Source: Isoetes taiwanensis (taxonomy: Eukaryota; Streptophyta; Lycopodiopsida; Isoetales; Isoetaceae). From it: a DNA stretch of 64,000 nucleotides. The first letter of the stretch is position 1. The number at the start of each line of letters is the position of its first letter. Shown here one piece after another: positions 37,991 through 50,368 of this stretch. The notes beneath the pieces are model-generated. The model saw only the letters and a program-made list of their open reading frames with translations. It was not told where the DNA came from and ran no database searches. The position numbers were made by a program, and so were the translations under genes. Where the stretch lies: contig JAJEKV010000025.1 in assembly GCA_021234155.1 (NCBI GenBank), positions 7,206,531 to 7,270,530 of the forward strand. Direction: 5' to 3'.

Positions 37991-38122
37991 TGGCGATGCG
38001 AGCTCCACCTGCTCGAGGAAGCAATCGAAGTGCACGTGGACGAGATGGCCGTGGTCGAACTGCTCGTGGACAAGGTCGTGGAAGTGCAGATATGCAGGGG
38101 TATGGAGATGGACAAGGAAGAG
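37991..38122 (+). CDS. Possible first exon of a Gly/Arg-rich protein
   Basis: An ATG at 37991 opens a short basic stretch (MAMRAPPARGSNRSARGRDG, then further RG-rich residues) that runs into AGAG-GTAAGC, a good donor site, near 38123. RGG-like sequence is common in RNA-binding tails and in some transposon-encoded proteins. Following exons were not identified. It lies within the PIF-like element. Confidence 0.3.
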
Positions 38123-38958
38123 GTAAGCGGATTGAATTTTGAATTTTTGCTATATTGCACGAATGTTTAAGAAATATTGGATCACATTTCAATTTCTTCT
38201 TCTGTATTCAACGCTTGAAGTTTTTGTAAGGTTGGGTTCTGTTTTGGGTTCTATTTAAGGTTGGGTTCACATCATCTTTAATGCTTCAATTTTTTTTTTA
38301 CATCCTTCTGAGTGCTAAAATTGTGTTCTGCCTTAGGAGTTGGCCTTATAGCCTACTGTAGTATCTTTGGGACTGGTCCCAGCAAAGCATTGCGGCAGCC
38401 AAAAGTGATTTATCCCTTCGTAAGTGTGAAAAACTGAGACTAGGCCAGTTCTGCTCAACAATAGATCCTGCATTGTACAGCTGAATGTTAATAGAGATAA
38501 TAGAATGAAACAAGACCACATTATGCTGTAAAATCAGTAGTTCATAATGCCAATCGAGCAATGATGTCAAGCACATAAACCTGTTGCTTCATTTATGGAA
38601 TCTGAGATGAATTATATTCACTATCTTTTAGTAGATGTAACCCATAAGGAATACATTATGTCTTTAGTCCCATCCTCAATTTCGTAACCATATAATCCAG
38701 TCTTTGTACTTTATTGTGTTGAGTGGCAATGCCCACAATTTGATCTGGAGGTGGTCAGTAGTGTGATGCATAACATTTGTATCTATAGACATGATCATGC
38801 TGAATGTTATACATGCTGAATGTTGCTAATATTATTCTTGCTGCTGCAACCACAGCCAGCGTCTTAGTCTTTAACTTGTATCGTCTCTATAGCATGCAGT
38901 CCTTAAGTTTGATTCTCATAGTAATCTCAGTATTCTGTATTTTGAGAATAAATGCAGC

Positions 38959-39291
38959 TCAATTGTTATCAATGAGGTCGGCTAACAGCCTGGATCTGGA
39001 GAGGAGCTTACCTTTTAAGCATACAAGAAACAGTTTGATGCCCTTGTTTTCCAATACAGTATGTGCTGATGTCTTCAAATAACTGCTGAATTCCTTTGTA
39101 AAATTCACCCATATTTGTTGCTGGTCCAGTACATGGTTGCTATATTTGTCCCCATTGGCCATATAATCCAGCATGGTATCTATCTCACGTTCATCTATCA
39201 AGTTGAGAAGATGTAGATCCAGTTGAGCTCTCCAGCATTTCCAGTTTGCAGCCCAAGTGTTGTTTTGCTTATTGCAAAATAGTTGCATCAA
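38959..39291 (-). CDS. Myb/SANT-like domain protein of the PIF/Harbinger-like element
   Basis: The 110-aa frame has the spacing of the plant Myb/SANT-like domain. A W-rich start (WKCWRAQ) is followed by REIDTMLDYMANGDKYSN, then W-x(6)-F (IWVNFTKEF), then T-x(4)-LENK-x(4)-F and a LK.KLLS end. Such domains are found in the second, DNA-binding protein of plant PIF/Harbinger elements, which fits the TIRs and TTA duplication around it. The similarity is by pattern only and the frame may be partial. Confidence 0.42.
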   Translation of the reverse strand: MMQLFCNKQNNTWAANWKCWRAQLDLHLLNLIDEREIDTMLDYMANGDKYSNHVLDQQQIWVNFTKEFSSYLKTSAHTVLENKGIKLFLVCLKGKLLSRSRLLADLIDNN

Positions 39292-40732
39292 GTAGACAGT
39301 GAATCTCTAACTGCCTTTCTATAAATGCAATTTTAAAAAATTTGTGGAGTTTGATGATCCAAACCATGATGAGTATATGTAAGATTCCATGATACTATAC
39401 CTAAACGCACTTCCCATATAATAAATTTCCTAAGAAGATATTATTGCTTAGCCCATTCTGAAAACGTGAGCATGAACCTACTTGCCTTGTGACAAAGCTC
39501 GTTAAGCGCATAGCTATGCAAAGCCCTGCCATCTCTGCAAAGATCTGCATTAGACACATACATTGGACTCTGTTTTGTGGCCTAACTTGTACAGTAGCAT
39601 AAAGATGCTTAAACTCTGTCATACAGTAACTCTAACTTGTACAGTAGCATAAAGTTCTAGTGATTTATTGAAGATGTTTCTGGTTAGCGATGTCTGAAGC
39701 TTGTCGTTGGGCATTTTTTCTTGAAGCTTGAAGCTTGAAGCTGGGCATTTATCTATTTTTATCTGCAAAGGTGATTGATGAGGTAACCAGGGGTATTGCT
39801 GCTTCAGGAATAATAACTAGAGATGGTAGAATGGCATTTGCAGTATTGGCAAGGCACCATGGAGTTTAAGATATAATATTCTGCATAATTGGTTTTTATC
39901 ACCAATTTAGAAATATAGTTCTAAGATCATGCAGTTTAAGATACAGTATTCTCTGACCTAGTTGGTACAATAGCATTATTGCTGATTGTACTGCACTAAC
40001 TTGATGGGTTGTACCCTATGACTAGGGTTGAGCAGCATTATGACTAGGATATGCCCCTAGCTCTAGGAAATGCAGTAGGTTTTTATTTTAAAAGGCTGCA
40101 TAGTATAAGAAATTAACAACTATCCTTGTATAAGACAGGGGTGAACATACTTCTGTTTTTGGACAGGCATAGGAAGAATACACAGCTAGAATAAGCCTTT
40201 GATCCTTAGGTAGTATGATCTACTTTAGTTTGACTTTAAAAAAGTTTAAACAAATCACCAGTGGTCTTGTAGCATAGTTGTATGTAAAAAGACTATGATT
40301 TTAAATTCTTTATAAAGAAGCACCAATTAAGCATAGAATCAGCACAGCATTCGCCTTTGCTCATGCACATATGCAGAGCTAGGCATAGGGGATGGGACAA
40401 TTAAAATTTTGTATTGTTGCTGATACAATACATGGAGCAAGCCTTTATAGGACACAGACGCATGGCATTCAATGTTTGAGCCTGTATGGCCAATAGAATT
40501 GAAAATAACAAGGATGGAGGGCCATAAATATAGTAGTTCGGTTATATTTGCTTGATAGAGTGCTATACTGGATATGGGGATTGATTCATAACTTTAGGCC
40601 ATGCAGTTGATCGTTGCCTTAAATCTGTGGCCACACCTTTTTAGGTGCGAATATAATTGTCATAGTTAGGTTTAATAAGCTAGTTAATTTTTCTTAACTA
40701 AACCTAACCTAACCGCCGGTGTGAATGGCCCC

Positions 40733-40847
40733 TTAGGTCCACAAAACCAAGAACAGAGGGGTTAAAAACGGGGAATACTGAAAGGAGAGAAGGAAAGGGG
40801 GCGGGGGCCGCCCGGTAGTGGGGGATCTAGTCTAACGAGGGGGTCTA
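40733..40847. other. GC-rich junction between PIF-like element and copy B
   Basis: About 110 bp with G-runs and two copies of GGGGGxTCTAGTCTAAC. It separates the transposon end from the start of the duplicated segment. Confidence 0.4.
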
Positions 40848-43285
40848 GTCTAACTCCTAACTCGTGTAATTCTTATTGGCAAGATGCCATGTCAAATATA
40901 GATTCACTTATAAGATTCAGATATTCTGTGTTACATGGAATAGAGAAGGCAAAAAAACAAGAATAAAATAGATGCAGACAACGCATTTGCGAAGATTTTT
41001 GGGGCATCAGCTCTATCATCAGCTGCCAGGGCTTAACTGACACACTTGCCATGATTCTTGCGATAAATCAGATCAAATTCACGTTTTGGATAGTTTTCGT
41101 TTCTGACCTCCCCCCGAAAAGCTTTTTCCCAGCTTTTTTCATGTTTTGAACACTTTAGATGCTTTTTATCCATTTTTTTTTTCTGTTTTTCTTCATCGCA
41201 ATTTTCGGTGGTGTTTTTTTCTTGGGAGGGGCTGTAAAAGAAAGTCTTCTGTGTTTTTTCGTCGCTTATTGTTTGTCGGACAATCCCGCCATGTGCGGTC
41301 ACCTTCATCAGTGCACCCATTTCGGCGAGCTAAGCTAAGAAATTCGTAGGAGTACTTTGAAAGCGGTTCTAATCAGATCGAAATTAAATTTTGGAAGGAT
41401 TGGAACTAGGCTAGAGAAGCTTGTGGCAAGAGATGGAATCTGTGTGAAGAGCTTAATTGGTCACTTTGGATCAACGAAAGGCTAAAATGGCTTGAACATG
41501 CCAGCGAATGCAAATGCATATGAAGTTTTTGCAGCAGTGACTTTCTCACTTTCTTCAAATATGCTTGGCTCGATTCTTGATGGATCATCGAAAATTACTG
41601 CATAGTCTTACGTTCTCGGGCCTCGCCCCAATAAAGCGGGGACGTTTCAAGCGAGAAAAAGAGAGAGCGAGAGAGCGTAAAAAGAGAGGTCTAAAAGTTC
41701 AATTTTTTTGTCATAATAGCAAATGGCTTAACCCGTTGCAGCACAGATGCACAATATCAAGTCCACCAAGACCATTCGGCCCATCCGTCAAGAAAAACTC
41801 GGCCCCGCATCCAGCAAAATACAAAAATTTGTTGGCAATCAAACACAAAAATTGGTCGGCAATCAATCCGCAATTCGGCACCATCACAGAGAGCAGATGA
41901 GGAAGTGAAGCGGATGTCTGAATGTCAAAAGAGAGTTTATATTATCACTAATGGTTTTTTTCCTATAACGAGTGTTTTTAAATGGTAGAAGCAGGGGAGA
42001 ACGATAAATTTATCCGTCAAGGATCTGAACTTTAATATTCTTGCTTGCTTGACCAATTGTTTCCTTTCCCTTCCCGTCCCTTCAATTTTTTCCCCACAGG
42101 CTCTACCTAACCCTTTCCCAGCATGTCTTACCACTAGTTTTCTTCCCCCTCCGCTCCCTCCTCGCACTTTGTGAACCTCCTCGTTAGGGAATCTGATTTG
42201 CCTTCAATCTCATATTCTTGACCTTCCTCTTGACTTTGCACTCCCATGCCCCTCCCCTTTTTTAGCCCTCAGTCCAAGGCAATATCTACACTATAGTAAG
42301 CCTTACTTTTTGTTTTCTACATGTTCCCTAGAAGCATAAAATGAAAAGTTACATGAGACACTAATATCATGGGTAATTAACTATTATGAAAGAACCTTTC
42401 AACTACACTTTTTGTTTTCTATATGATGACCATAAACATAAAATAGAATGCGTGCGAAGCTACATCTAGACACTAAAATTATCATTGAGACTCTTGATTA
42501 TTGTCTCTTTGCATATACAAAGACCAACCAAGATGGACTTGACTACAGGATTGCAACAGTGTATTGAATAGTCAATGCGTCCTTTCGGCATTGTACCCAG
42601 ATTATAGGCCCTAGCCAAGCAAATGGCATTCCATCTTCGCTCTGGTTGGCTCTTGTGGTGATTTTGAAATGTCACAAACTCCATATATTTCACGACAATC
42701 ATTTGTCAGCTTGTGATTTATTTCTGATGCCCATATAAAGATGCTTATAAGTGCCAATTTATGCCATCGAGTATCCAACTTTAAGAAAAAAACTGCATCT
42801 CGCATTTCTAACTATAAGGGCAGATGTCTCTCAGAAATACTACATAGAAATGATTGTGCAGATGTTGCTTGAGTCTGCTGGCTTCGAGAGCACGGGGCCC
42901 TCTGTTAGAAGCAATGAAGACATGGTTGTTATCATGTGATGCCTCTTAACTGCACAAAATGAGGAGCATATATAACAGTCTCCATTGTGAAACCACTGTA
43001 GATCTGTGTAGATTGCCACTTTGTAATGTGGAAGACAGAGAGGTGCGATCCAGCATCCCAAAATGCTGGCAGTAAAAATGTTGACGATATTCCTGAAAAG
43101 GAACGTGCCACTTGGCAGAGCATGATAGGTTGATAGGGCTGAATTAATCCAATGGTCATAAGATAAATAGAGCAAATGAGAAAACGAAAAAAAAAAAAAG
43201 GGAACCCGTCAGATTGCTTGCTAACCTTCAGCAGTGGAGGAATGTACCACTTGTGGCCGGTCATCTATGGCCTAACACAATGGTC

Positions 43286-43286
<1 letters not shown>
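40848..43286. repeat. Segmental duplicate, copy B, left part
   Basis: It aligns with 17121-19697 in direct orientation, but has single units where copy A has tandem duplications. Minus-strand frames at 42466-43264 are conserved between copies with substitutions, but no family was recognised. Confidence 0.9.

Positions 43287-43375
<89 letters not shown>
43287..43375. repeat. (CAA)n microsatellite, about 30 units
   Basis: An uninterrupted run of about 89 bp lies between two related segments of about 120 bp (GAGCAAATG..AAAACG..CTTCAGCA) that also flank the LINE in copy A. It makes polyglutamine or polythreonine frames that are not genes. Confidence 0.97.
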
Positions 43376-43502
43376 GAGCAAATGCGAAAACGGAAAAAAA
43401 AAAAGGGAACCCATTACATTGCCTGCTGACCTTCAGCAATGGAGAAATGTACCATTGTGACGGTCATCATGGCCTAACACTTCACAAGGAAGAGCAAAAC
43501 CG
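43376..43502. repeat. Segmental duplicate, copy B, middle part
   Basis: It matches 27726-27849 and ends at GAGCAAAACC, where the TIR element of copy B begins. Confidence 0.9.
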
Positions 43503-44019
43503 GTAATTGCGCTAACACACTGACCCCAATTTTTGGTCCACAGTTGTTTTTTACTTGTACGGAAGTGTTGTTTTATGCCAAAAACAACACCAAAATGGCC
43601 CCAAAAGTCCACGTGGCCCGTTTATCCGGATTTGCACAAAGAGACAGTGGTTTTTTGGCAGAAAATTTCCACTGTGGTTTTCTTGGCACCCTTTTTTTTT
43701 GTCAACGTGTCCTTTTTTTCACTATTGTTTTTTGCAAAATTTTATCAACGTGTGGTTTTTTCTTGACTGTGGTTTTTTCCACGAGCCATAACACGCGTTG
43801 GTTTAGATATTACGACACGTGTAAACTTAAATTACAACGTCAAAGTAAGATGGTTTTTTAAAAAAAATTACATGTCATTTAACCAAGTACCACCTATTTA
43901 CTTAAATCTAGCTATTGTTTTTAATGCTACTAACTATTGTTTTTCTAAAATAAGGACATGTAAAAAAGCACTATTAGTACACATAGAAAAAGAAACATGT
44001 TGTTTCCAATGTGTCTTTA

Positions 44020-44235
44020 GGCCAATGAAATATCGACACGTGGCATTCTTTAAAAAAATATAACGAATACAATATTGACATGTGGCATAATTTGTTAAAA
44101 ATAAAAACATTTTTTCGACACATTATTACGTTTTAAATGTGATTTTTAACCAATGAAATATTAACACATGGCATACTTTTTTAAATAACAAAGCACTATT
44201 TTAACTAATGAAATGTCGACACGTAGTGCACAATT
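44020..44235. repeat. Left subterminal repeats of the copy B element
   Basis: Words of the form CAATGAAATATxxACACGTGGCAT recur at about 44022, 44070, 44149 and 44203 with drift. The ACACGTGGC / ACATGT core resembles the words repeated at the right end of the element. Confidence 0.6.
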
Positions 44236-45091
44236 GAAAAAAAAAATTAGTATATACCACAATTTAAAAGTCAATATATCTATGGATCTTTTATTGATTT
44301 TGTTTATTCTAAAATAAAGAAGCCTTTTGGGAATCGAACCCAAACAAACCCACACAGCATAATAATATTAGATTGTAATCCAGATTCTAAGATCCTATCA
44401 CTAATTAATAAGGTAATGGAGGTATCAACCATTAGATACAAATAACTTAGATGCCACTAAAACCATTGAAATTCATGGAATTCATAATTTTGAAAGCAGA
44501 AAATGAATTACAATCCTTTAGATGTAATGATGTTCCACTTTTCCAATTCTAAACTCTTTTAGATGGAATGGTGTTCCAACTTTCCAATTCGAAACAGGTC
44601 TTCTGCATCATTAGATTCATTACTTTCAAGAATACTTCGGGATTTGCATAAGGAAAAAATAATCATGTTCAAAAATGCCTAGATCATACAAAAAATGAAA
44701 CAAGTTCAATGATTTTTTGTTTTTAGAATCTACAGCGATGTTAAGCTTCACTGCATACCATTGTTAGAGAACAACAATTATATACATAACCGCACTTAAA
44801 AAAGGGCAAATGTAAAAAAGAAAGAAAAAAGCATGCATGATACATTTTTCGAAGCCGTTTACGGGCTTGTAAGCAGATCAACATTTGCATCAGAGCTTGT
44901 AAGTAGATCTGCATCCAATTGCTTGGGATTCCATGTGTCTTTCTAACATCCAGAAAATGAGGCAAAGTGGGAATAAATAGGAGAGAATTCGTCAAGAACA
45001 TAGATTTAATTTTACAAACCCTTGGTTTTTTTAAATGAAACACAAAACACAGTCTTGAAGATTCTTGACGAAAAAATACTTACCGCTTTCT

Positions 45092-45264
45092 TGGCTATGG
45101 CGCCTGGGAAAACCAGCTGACCTAGTTCTCGCTTTCGCCAGTTCGAAAAATCTGTTAGAGGCCAAATCGGTGGGGACTTCAGCCTTTGCCTTCGCCGGGG
45201 GCTTTTCTAAAACCCGGGCTCTCCCGAATCCGCCGCCATCGTCCAAAGACATGATCATTATGAA
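45092..45264 (-). CDS. Possible first exon of an unrecognised gene inside the copy B element
   Basis: An ATG at about 45264 opens a coding-like stretch (MIMSLDDGGGFGRARVLEKP, continuing through KAEVPTDLASNRFFELAKAR) that ends at a good donor (GAAAGCG-GTAAGTA) near 45092. This N-terminus is more GC-rich than its surroundings and looks like host gene sequence, perhaps captured by the transposon. No downstream exon was identified and I do not know the family. Confidence 0.35.
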
Positions 45265-46296
45265 TAGGTTTTGATTTCGACATCTAGGCATTCCTCAACC
45301 ACGCCATGCATCCATGCGTCCAAATTCATGCATTCAAAAGTTCTTGCAAAATTTAGTAAGAAGAAAGGGAGAAAAAAAGAATGGGAGCATCTAGATTCTT
45401 ACCATTTATACAAATGATGGCGATGCATCTACAGATTAAACGAAACAGCCTGCAAATCCCAAAAACCATAAACAAAAGACCAAGCATTCTTGGATCAAAC
45501 AGTAGAAAGACTTCATCACTTACAATTGCTGGGACTTCACGTCATCTATAACTCCAAACTCTTTAGACAGGAATGCCCTATTTAAGCAAGCATCTAGTTG
45601 CCTCATTTATGCAAGATTCACCAAATTTCTTAACCCTAATATCATTTTTTCTCCACATCTATAAACCATACAGATCTGCATAAATTAAATAGCATTTCTT
45701 GGAGACTGCACATCATACCGGAAGATTGATCCAAGCTTGAGCCTAGCTTGAATAAGCTTGAGCGTACCGGAAGATTGTTTAAAGCTCTTCATATCTCGCC
45801 TCTTATTCTGGCTTTGACGCTTCTTAAAACTCCTCATTTGCTCCAAGATTTGTTTGAACACCGAGAATAAGGGCATCCGGTTCCGGATCTATAATCCACA
45901 TCCGGATCAAGCCATGGCTTCCACCTATGAAATCTTGAAATGACCACCGGATGTCATAGCCATTTCGGATGCACGCCGACCCTTCGGATGCGGTAAGCTT
46001 ACCTTCGGATCCGGGCCGCATCTAACCGAGGAAACTGGAGAAGGCGGGAAAATTGGCAGCCAATAAGACGAGAATACCCAGATTCTAATCACAACCGTCC
46101 ATCTTGCGTAAAATCCGTGTCGTCCATCCCATTACGTCAACCAATAGGATTACACTACGGGGATGGCAATCCCAGCCATCCATCTCCGCCAAAATCTAGG
46201 CCATTCATCTCTGTACTACATATATTAATTTTTAACTCTATTTTTTGACATGTGATAACATATTCCATTGTTTTCTACGGATCTCCTGCTGTATTC

Positions 46297-46375
46297 GGGC
46301 CATATGGCCATGGCCAAATGGCTTGGAAGAGTTGCACGCACACTAGTTTCCATTTTGGCCATGGCCATATGACCC
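46297..46375. repeat. Hairpin with arms of about 25 bp
   Basis: The left arm reads GGGCCATATGGCCATGGCCAAATGG at 46297-46321 (25 bp, itself containing GGCCATGGCC). The right arm at 46350-46375 is its near-perfect inverted copy, with a loop of 28 nt. It could be a tiny foldback element or the remains of one. Confidence 0.8.
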
Positions 46376-46669
46376 TGACATTTTCCATATTAAACTAAAA
46401 CACTAGGATTGCAGACTAAGCAAGTAGCCCAGCATTTTAGCGTTTTCTTATTATAACGACAATTACACAAAATCTAAACGAGGCCAACTAGAAATTAGTT
46501 GTAACTTGATCTCTATGGCATGTCAAAAAAACTATTGGATCTTGGGGTAATATCAGCGTGTTTTTCTTCTAGCTGCCACATTGGCATTTCTAGCGTTTTC
46601 AACTTTTCTAAGGAAAAAACCGAACCAATATGAGAAATAATGGGTACCAATATGAGTTGTACCAATGAG

Positions 46670-47345
46670 GTGGCAAAATATGGTGAATGACGTGGCAAAA
46701 GTGGCATGATGATGTGGCAAAGGGTATTTTTTGCAATCTCTATGGAATAAATGGGGAAATTTGAACTTTGCAGAAGTTGACATGCACATGATGATGTGGC
46801 ACGCCAGTGGTGATGCCAAGTAAGGAAGACCAAATTTTGTCCAGGGCAAAAATAATGTGCAACTTTGGCTTTCCATGGGGGGATGTGACAAATCTTTTGT
46901 GACATGGCAAGATATGGGTGATGTGGACATTTTGATGACTAGGCATTTTGCAACAAATAGACAAAACAAATATTTTCTGTATAGGAATTTTGGCAAAGGG
47001 AACTTCAAGAACTTAGAGCAGTTCATTCTTAGGTGCTTTAAAGATTCATGCAGGTACATCAATGAGCTATAATCGAAAATTGCCGGTTTGAGATAGATAG
47101 ATAGATAGATAGTAGTTTTAGACATTGAATACATGAACAAATGTTGGTTGAAGAACTACATTTGAATATGGTGAATGACATGGCAAAAGTGGCATCATGA
47201 TGTGAAGGGTATTTCTTGCAATCTCCATGAGTTGAGTGAAGAATAAAATTTGCAAAAGTTGACATGCACACGATGATGTGGCATGTCATTGGTGACATGT
47301 CGTGCCAAGTAAGCAAGGCCAACTTTTGACTAGGCCAAAAAAAAA
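46670..47345. repeat. Direct repeat of about 180 bp, spaced 0.5 kb
   Basis: 46670-46860 and 47167-47345 share ATGGTGAATGACRTGGCAAA, GTTGACATGCACA and GATGATGTGGCA in order. A short (GATA)n tract lies between them at 47091-47115. Confidence 0.85.
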
Positions 47346-47366
47346 AAGTGCAACTTTAGTTTTTCA

Positions 47367-48209
47367 CGGACGGGGAACTCTCCCACTCAAACCGTGGAGC
47401 GGGACTCGCTAATGGACTCAAAACGTCGATATTACACTGGAGAACAAGTTTCGTGGGCAGAAGACCACCCCTTCTCCAAAAAGCGCCAAAGTAGCTCATG
47501 TCCAACACGTTCATAGTCAATTCAAAGTAACTTGCTTCGAGCAGGCTCAAAAAAATTCAAGATCGTAAGGAGAACATATCAAACCATAAAAGTGTCTGCG
47601 ATCGGTAGTGTAGAAACCCAAGTGTTTTGTCGTTCGCAAGGCGGTACAAAGGCTCAGGAATGGAGATTTGACTTCGCCATGTCGTCCAAAAAGCAAGAAA
47701 TTACCACGGGGACGAGGGTTACCGCGGTCATTTTTGCAGCAAAGAAACACGAACCCCTACGTGGGCAAGATTCGCACCCTCCGCTAAGGCCAATTCACTC
47801 TGAACGTGTTGGACATGAGCTACTTTGGCGCTTCCCGGAGCGGGGGTGGGCTTACGCTAAAACTTGGTCTCCAAGGTAATGTCGATGTTTCGAGTCCGTT
47901 GGCAGAGTCAGATCACAGTTCCGGGGAGGGAGAGTTGCCCGTCCGGAGGGTGCGGAATACTGCCATGTAGAGGGTTCGTGTTTTTTTTTTTTTTTTGCTG
48001 CAAAAAATGACCATGTAACTTGGTCCCCAGGGTAATTTCGCTGTTTTGGACGACATGGCGAAGTCAAATCTCCATTCCGGAGCCTTTGTACTGCCCGAAC
48101 GACAAAACACTTGGGTTTCTACACGGTCGACTGCATGACACTTTGCGGTTTGATATGTTCTCCCAGACAGATCTTGAATTTTTTTGAGCCTGCTCGAAGC
48201 AAGTTACTT
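47367..48209. repeat. Complex inverted repeat X-Y-X'-Y'
   Basis: Block X (47367-47530) and block Y (47525-47783) are followed by inverted X (47792-47945) and inverted Y (47945-48209). Markers are AAAGTAGCTCATGTCCAACA in X and AGAAACCCAAGTGTTTTG and TGACTTCGCCATGTCGTCC in Y. The right half is thus the inversion of Y-X, not of X-Y, so a tandem dimer was involved before inversion. The frame 47532-47879 spans the junction and is not called as a gene. Confidence 0.9.
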
Positions 48210-49539
48210 GAATGGAGAATTCAACGGTCGGATAGGGAAACCGGGTTCCGGGAAGGGAGGCATTGGCATTTGCCCTCCGGGAGGAGCACCGTAGGAAAGC
48301 ACGCCTCGGTAAATCCAAACCCCATTTAAAATGGGTTTCAATTGCTTCTTGTTTTCAATCGCGGCTTTCGACCATGTCTCAAGTGCAACTGAATAAAACT
48401 CGACCTCCATAACGTAAATCCTACAATAACCTAGCAACGCACAGGGTTTACGTTTTGGAGGCCAAAACCTGGTTGACTTCTTTGATAACTAGGTGGACCA
48501 TTTCTAAACATGCATGGGGAGCCATGAGAACTGAAATAACAGAGTTTCGATCTAGTTGCCAATCCGAGTGACCCCAAACAATTTTGCTACCGCATAAGGC
48601 GCTCTACACCTTTAATTGCAAAACTAGGAGGAGAATAAATCAAAACCCCATTCTTGCAATTTCTACTGCCTCGTGTTTTCAACAGCAGCTGCTCGACCAT
48701 GTCCCAAGTGCAACGGACCAAAGTCTCTTAGGAGTCTTAACAATTGTTTGCTTGTTGCATAAGTTGTCTAAGATATTATGATTCTTCATACAGTCATGTC
48801 TTTGATACAAAGTTTTCTATGGAGATTATAACCTGTAAAAAAGGAAGAAAGCACTTACAGCAGAACTCCAGCAAGATTGCCATTTAAACAAGAATAAAGG
48901 CCCTTAAGAGATAATCTTTCCACCCAATTCAGCTGCCTGCAAAAACCTACATATGCATAATGCAATATCATCCATAAGCATATTGAGAAATCCTCAAATG
49001 AAGTATCTTAAAAAAGGAAGTTACAATGAGAAAGAATTAGATAGTTAGGCAATCTAAATACGAAGAAAGTTAGTGGATAAGACTGCAGCAGGTTACGGTT
49101 ACGGTAGGCTGAACTTTCCTGATAGGACACGAGCAACTAATTTTCACCATCGTCTAGATAAATCACACTAAGTCTAGACCGAGAAAATAATTTTAGATAA
49201 ACAAATTAAGTAGTGCCAAATGGATAGTTAACTGTTTCAAATAGGAATTGTCAATTCTATTGCATCCATACTCCTTAGGAAGCTTAGTCAATGATTTAAA
49301 GGATTCCTATGCAGAAGTATGACAAAGATATTCTGATGCAATTGTTTGGAATTGGGGAGCTGCCAAACTATAACGTCTAGCCACTAGTTTAGAGGATTAC
49401 CATGCAGAGGAGCTCTGATACCTTCGTGCACATGACTCGGAAGCAAGGTTTTCCCGAGCAAGGTTTTCCCGAGTTTGTGTTTAGGTTTAAGGTGTTAGCT
49501 GTGGTATTTTGCTCGATGGCTCCAACAATTACATCTCTA

Positions 49540-49716
49540 ATTCTTAGTGCAAATCGTCTAAGTGCAATAAGTTATCTTATTTTTCAAAGAACCATTGGAT
49601 TCTTAGTGCAAATCGTCTAAGTGCAATAAGTTATCTTGTTTTTCAAAGAACCATTGGATTCTTAGTGCAAATCGTCTAAGTGCAATAATTTATCTTGTTT
49701 TTCAAAGAACCATTGC
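49540..49716. repeat. Tandem repeat, three units of 59 bp
   Basis: Units start with ATTCTTAGTGCAAATCGTC at 49540, 49599 and 49658 and are almost identical. A partial fourth (ATTCTTAG) follows at 49717. Confidence 0.97.
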
Positions 49717-49821
49717 ATTCTTAGAAAGAACCATTGGATAAGATAAATTGGATACAATTAAAACCATTGGATGACGTGGATAACTATTGGATCGTCTTAG
49801 TACCAACTAGATATAGGCATG

Positions 49822-50325
49822 ATTTAATGGTGTTCCACTAATGATATCCAAAATGGGGGGATAATGTTAGGATATTGCGTAGTCTTGCCATTTTATAATG
49901 CTTGGGGATTTGTTGCAATGGTCCTATTCCCCATAAACAATTACATCTCAAATTCTTAATGGTCTAAATTATACCAAGATGTAGGAACGGTTTAATGGTG
50001 TTCCACTAACGATATCCAAAATGGAGGAATAATGTTAGGATATTGCATGGTCTTGCCATTTTAATGCTTGGGGATTTGTTGCAATGGTCCTTTCCTCCAT
50101 AAAGAAATACATCTCACAATTCTTAATGGTTTGTTATGCAAAAATGTAGGCGTGGTTTAATGGTCTTTCTCTAACAATATCCAAAATGTTAGGATATTGT
50201 TAGGATTTTGCGTGGTCCTATGACATTAATGCTTAGGGATTTGTTGCAGCGGTCCTGCACCCCCTCAAGGAATACAAATCAAATTCTTGATGGTTTTGTT
50301 ATGCAAAAATAGGCGTTAAGTAATT
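49822..50325. repeat. Tandem repeat, three units of about 167 bp
   Basis: Units start near TTTAATGGTxTTxC at 49823, 49991 and 50156, and share TATCCAAAATG, ATGTTAGGATATTG and TTGGGGATTTGTTGCA. Divergence is moderate. Confidence 0.9.
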
Positions 50326-50368
50326 GAAGTAGTTGAAGTAACTTGTCTTACATGGAATACTAGTATAA

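Larger units (their letters stand above)
34588..40732. mobile_element. PIF/Harbinger-like TIR transposon, about 6.1 kb
   Basis: The left end GGGTCCATTCACACTTGCGG and the right end (minus strand) GGGGCCATTCACACCGGCGG are followed by the same GTTAGGTTAGGTT, so about 29 of the first 32 bases agree. The trinucleotide TTA flanks both ends (34585-34587 and 40733-40735). A TTA/TAA duplication and GGG-starting TIRs are hallmarks of PIF/Harbinger. Inside are a 667-bp tandem repeat, a CACTA end, a Myb/SANT-like frame and a Gly/Arg-rich exon. No DDE transposase was seen, so it is likely non-autonomous or decayed. Confidence 0.82.

Noticed and set aside
43176-43460. Polyglutamine and polythreonine protein frames
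   Set aside because: They are translations of a (CAA)n microsatellite between repeat segments; no conserved sequence surrounds them.
44318-44400. tRNA gene on the minus strand (GGGTTCGATTCCC T-arm-like)
   Set aside because: The T-arm is good but no matching acceptor strand or D-arm can be placed upstream at tRNA distance.
46042-46053. E2F-like site (TTTTCCCGCC on the minus strand) as promoter of the exon at 45.1-45.3 kb
   Set aside because: A single short motif match; the gene itself is not established.
47532-47879. 115-aa frame as a gene
   Set aside because: It runs across the X-Y-X'-Y' inverted repeat junction and shows no family similarity.
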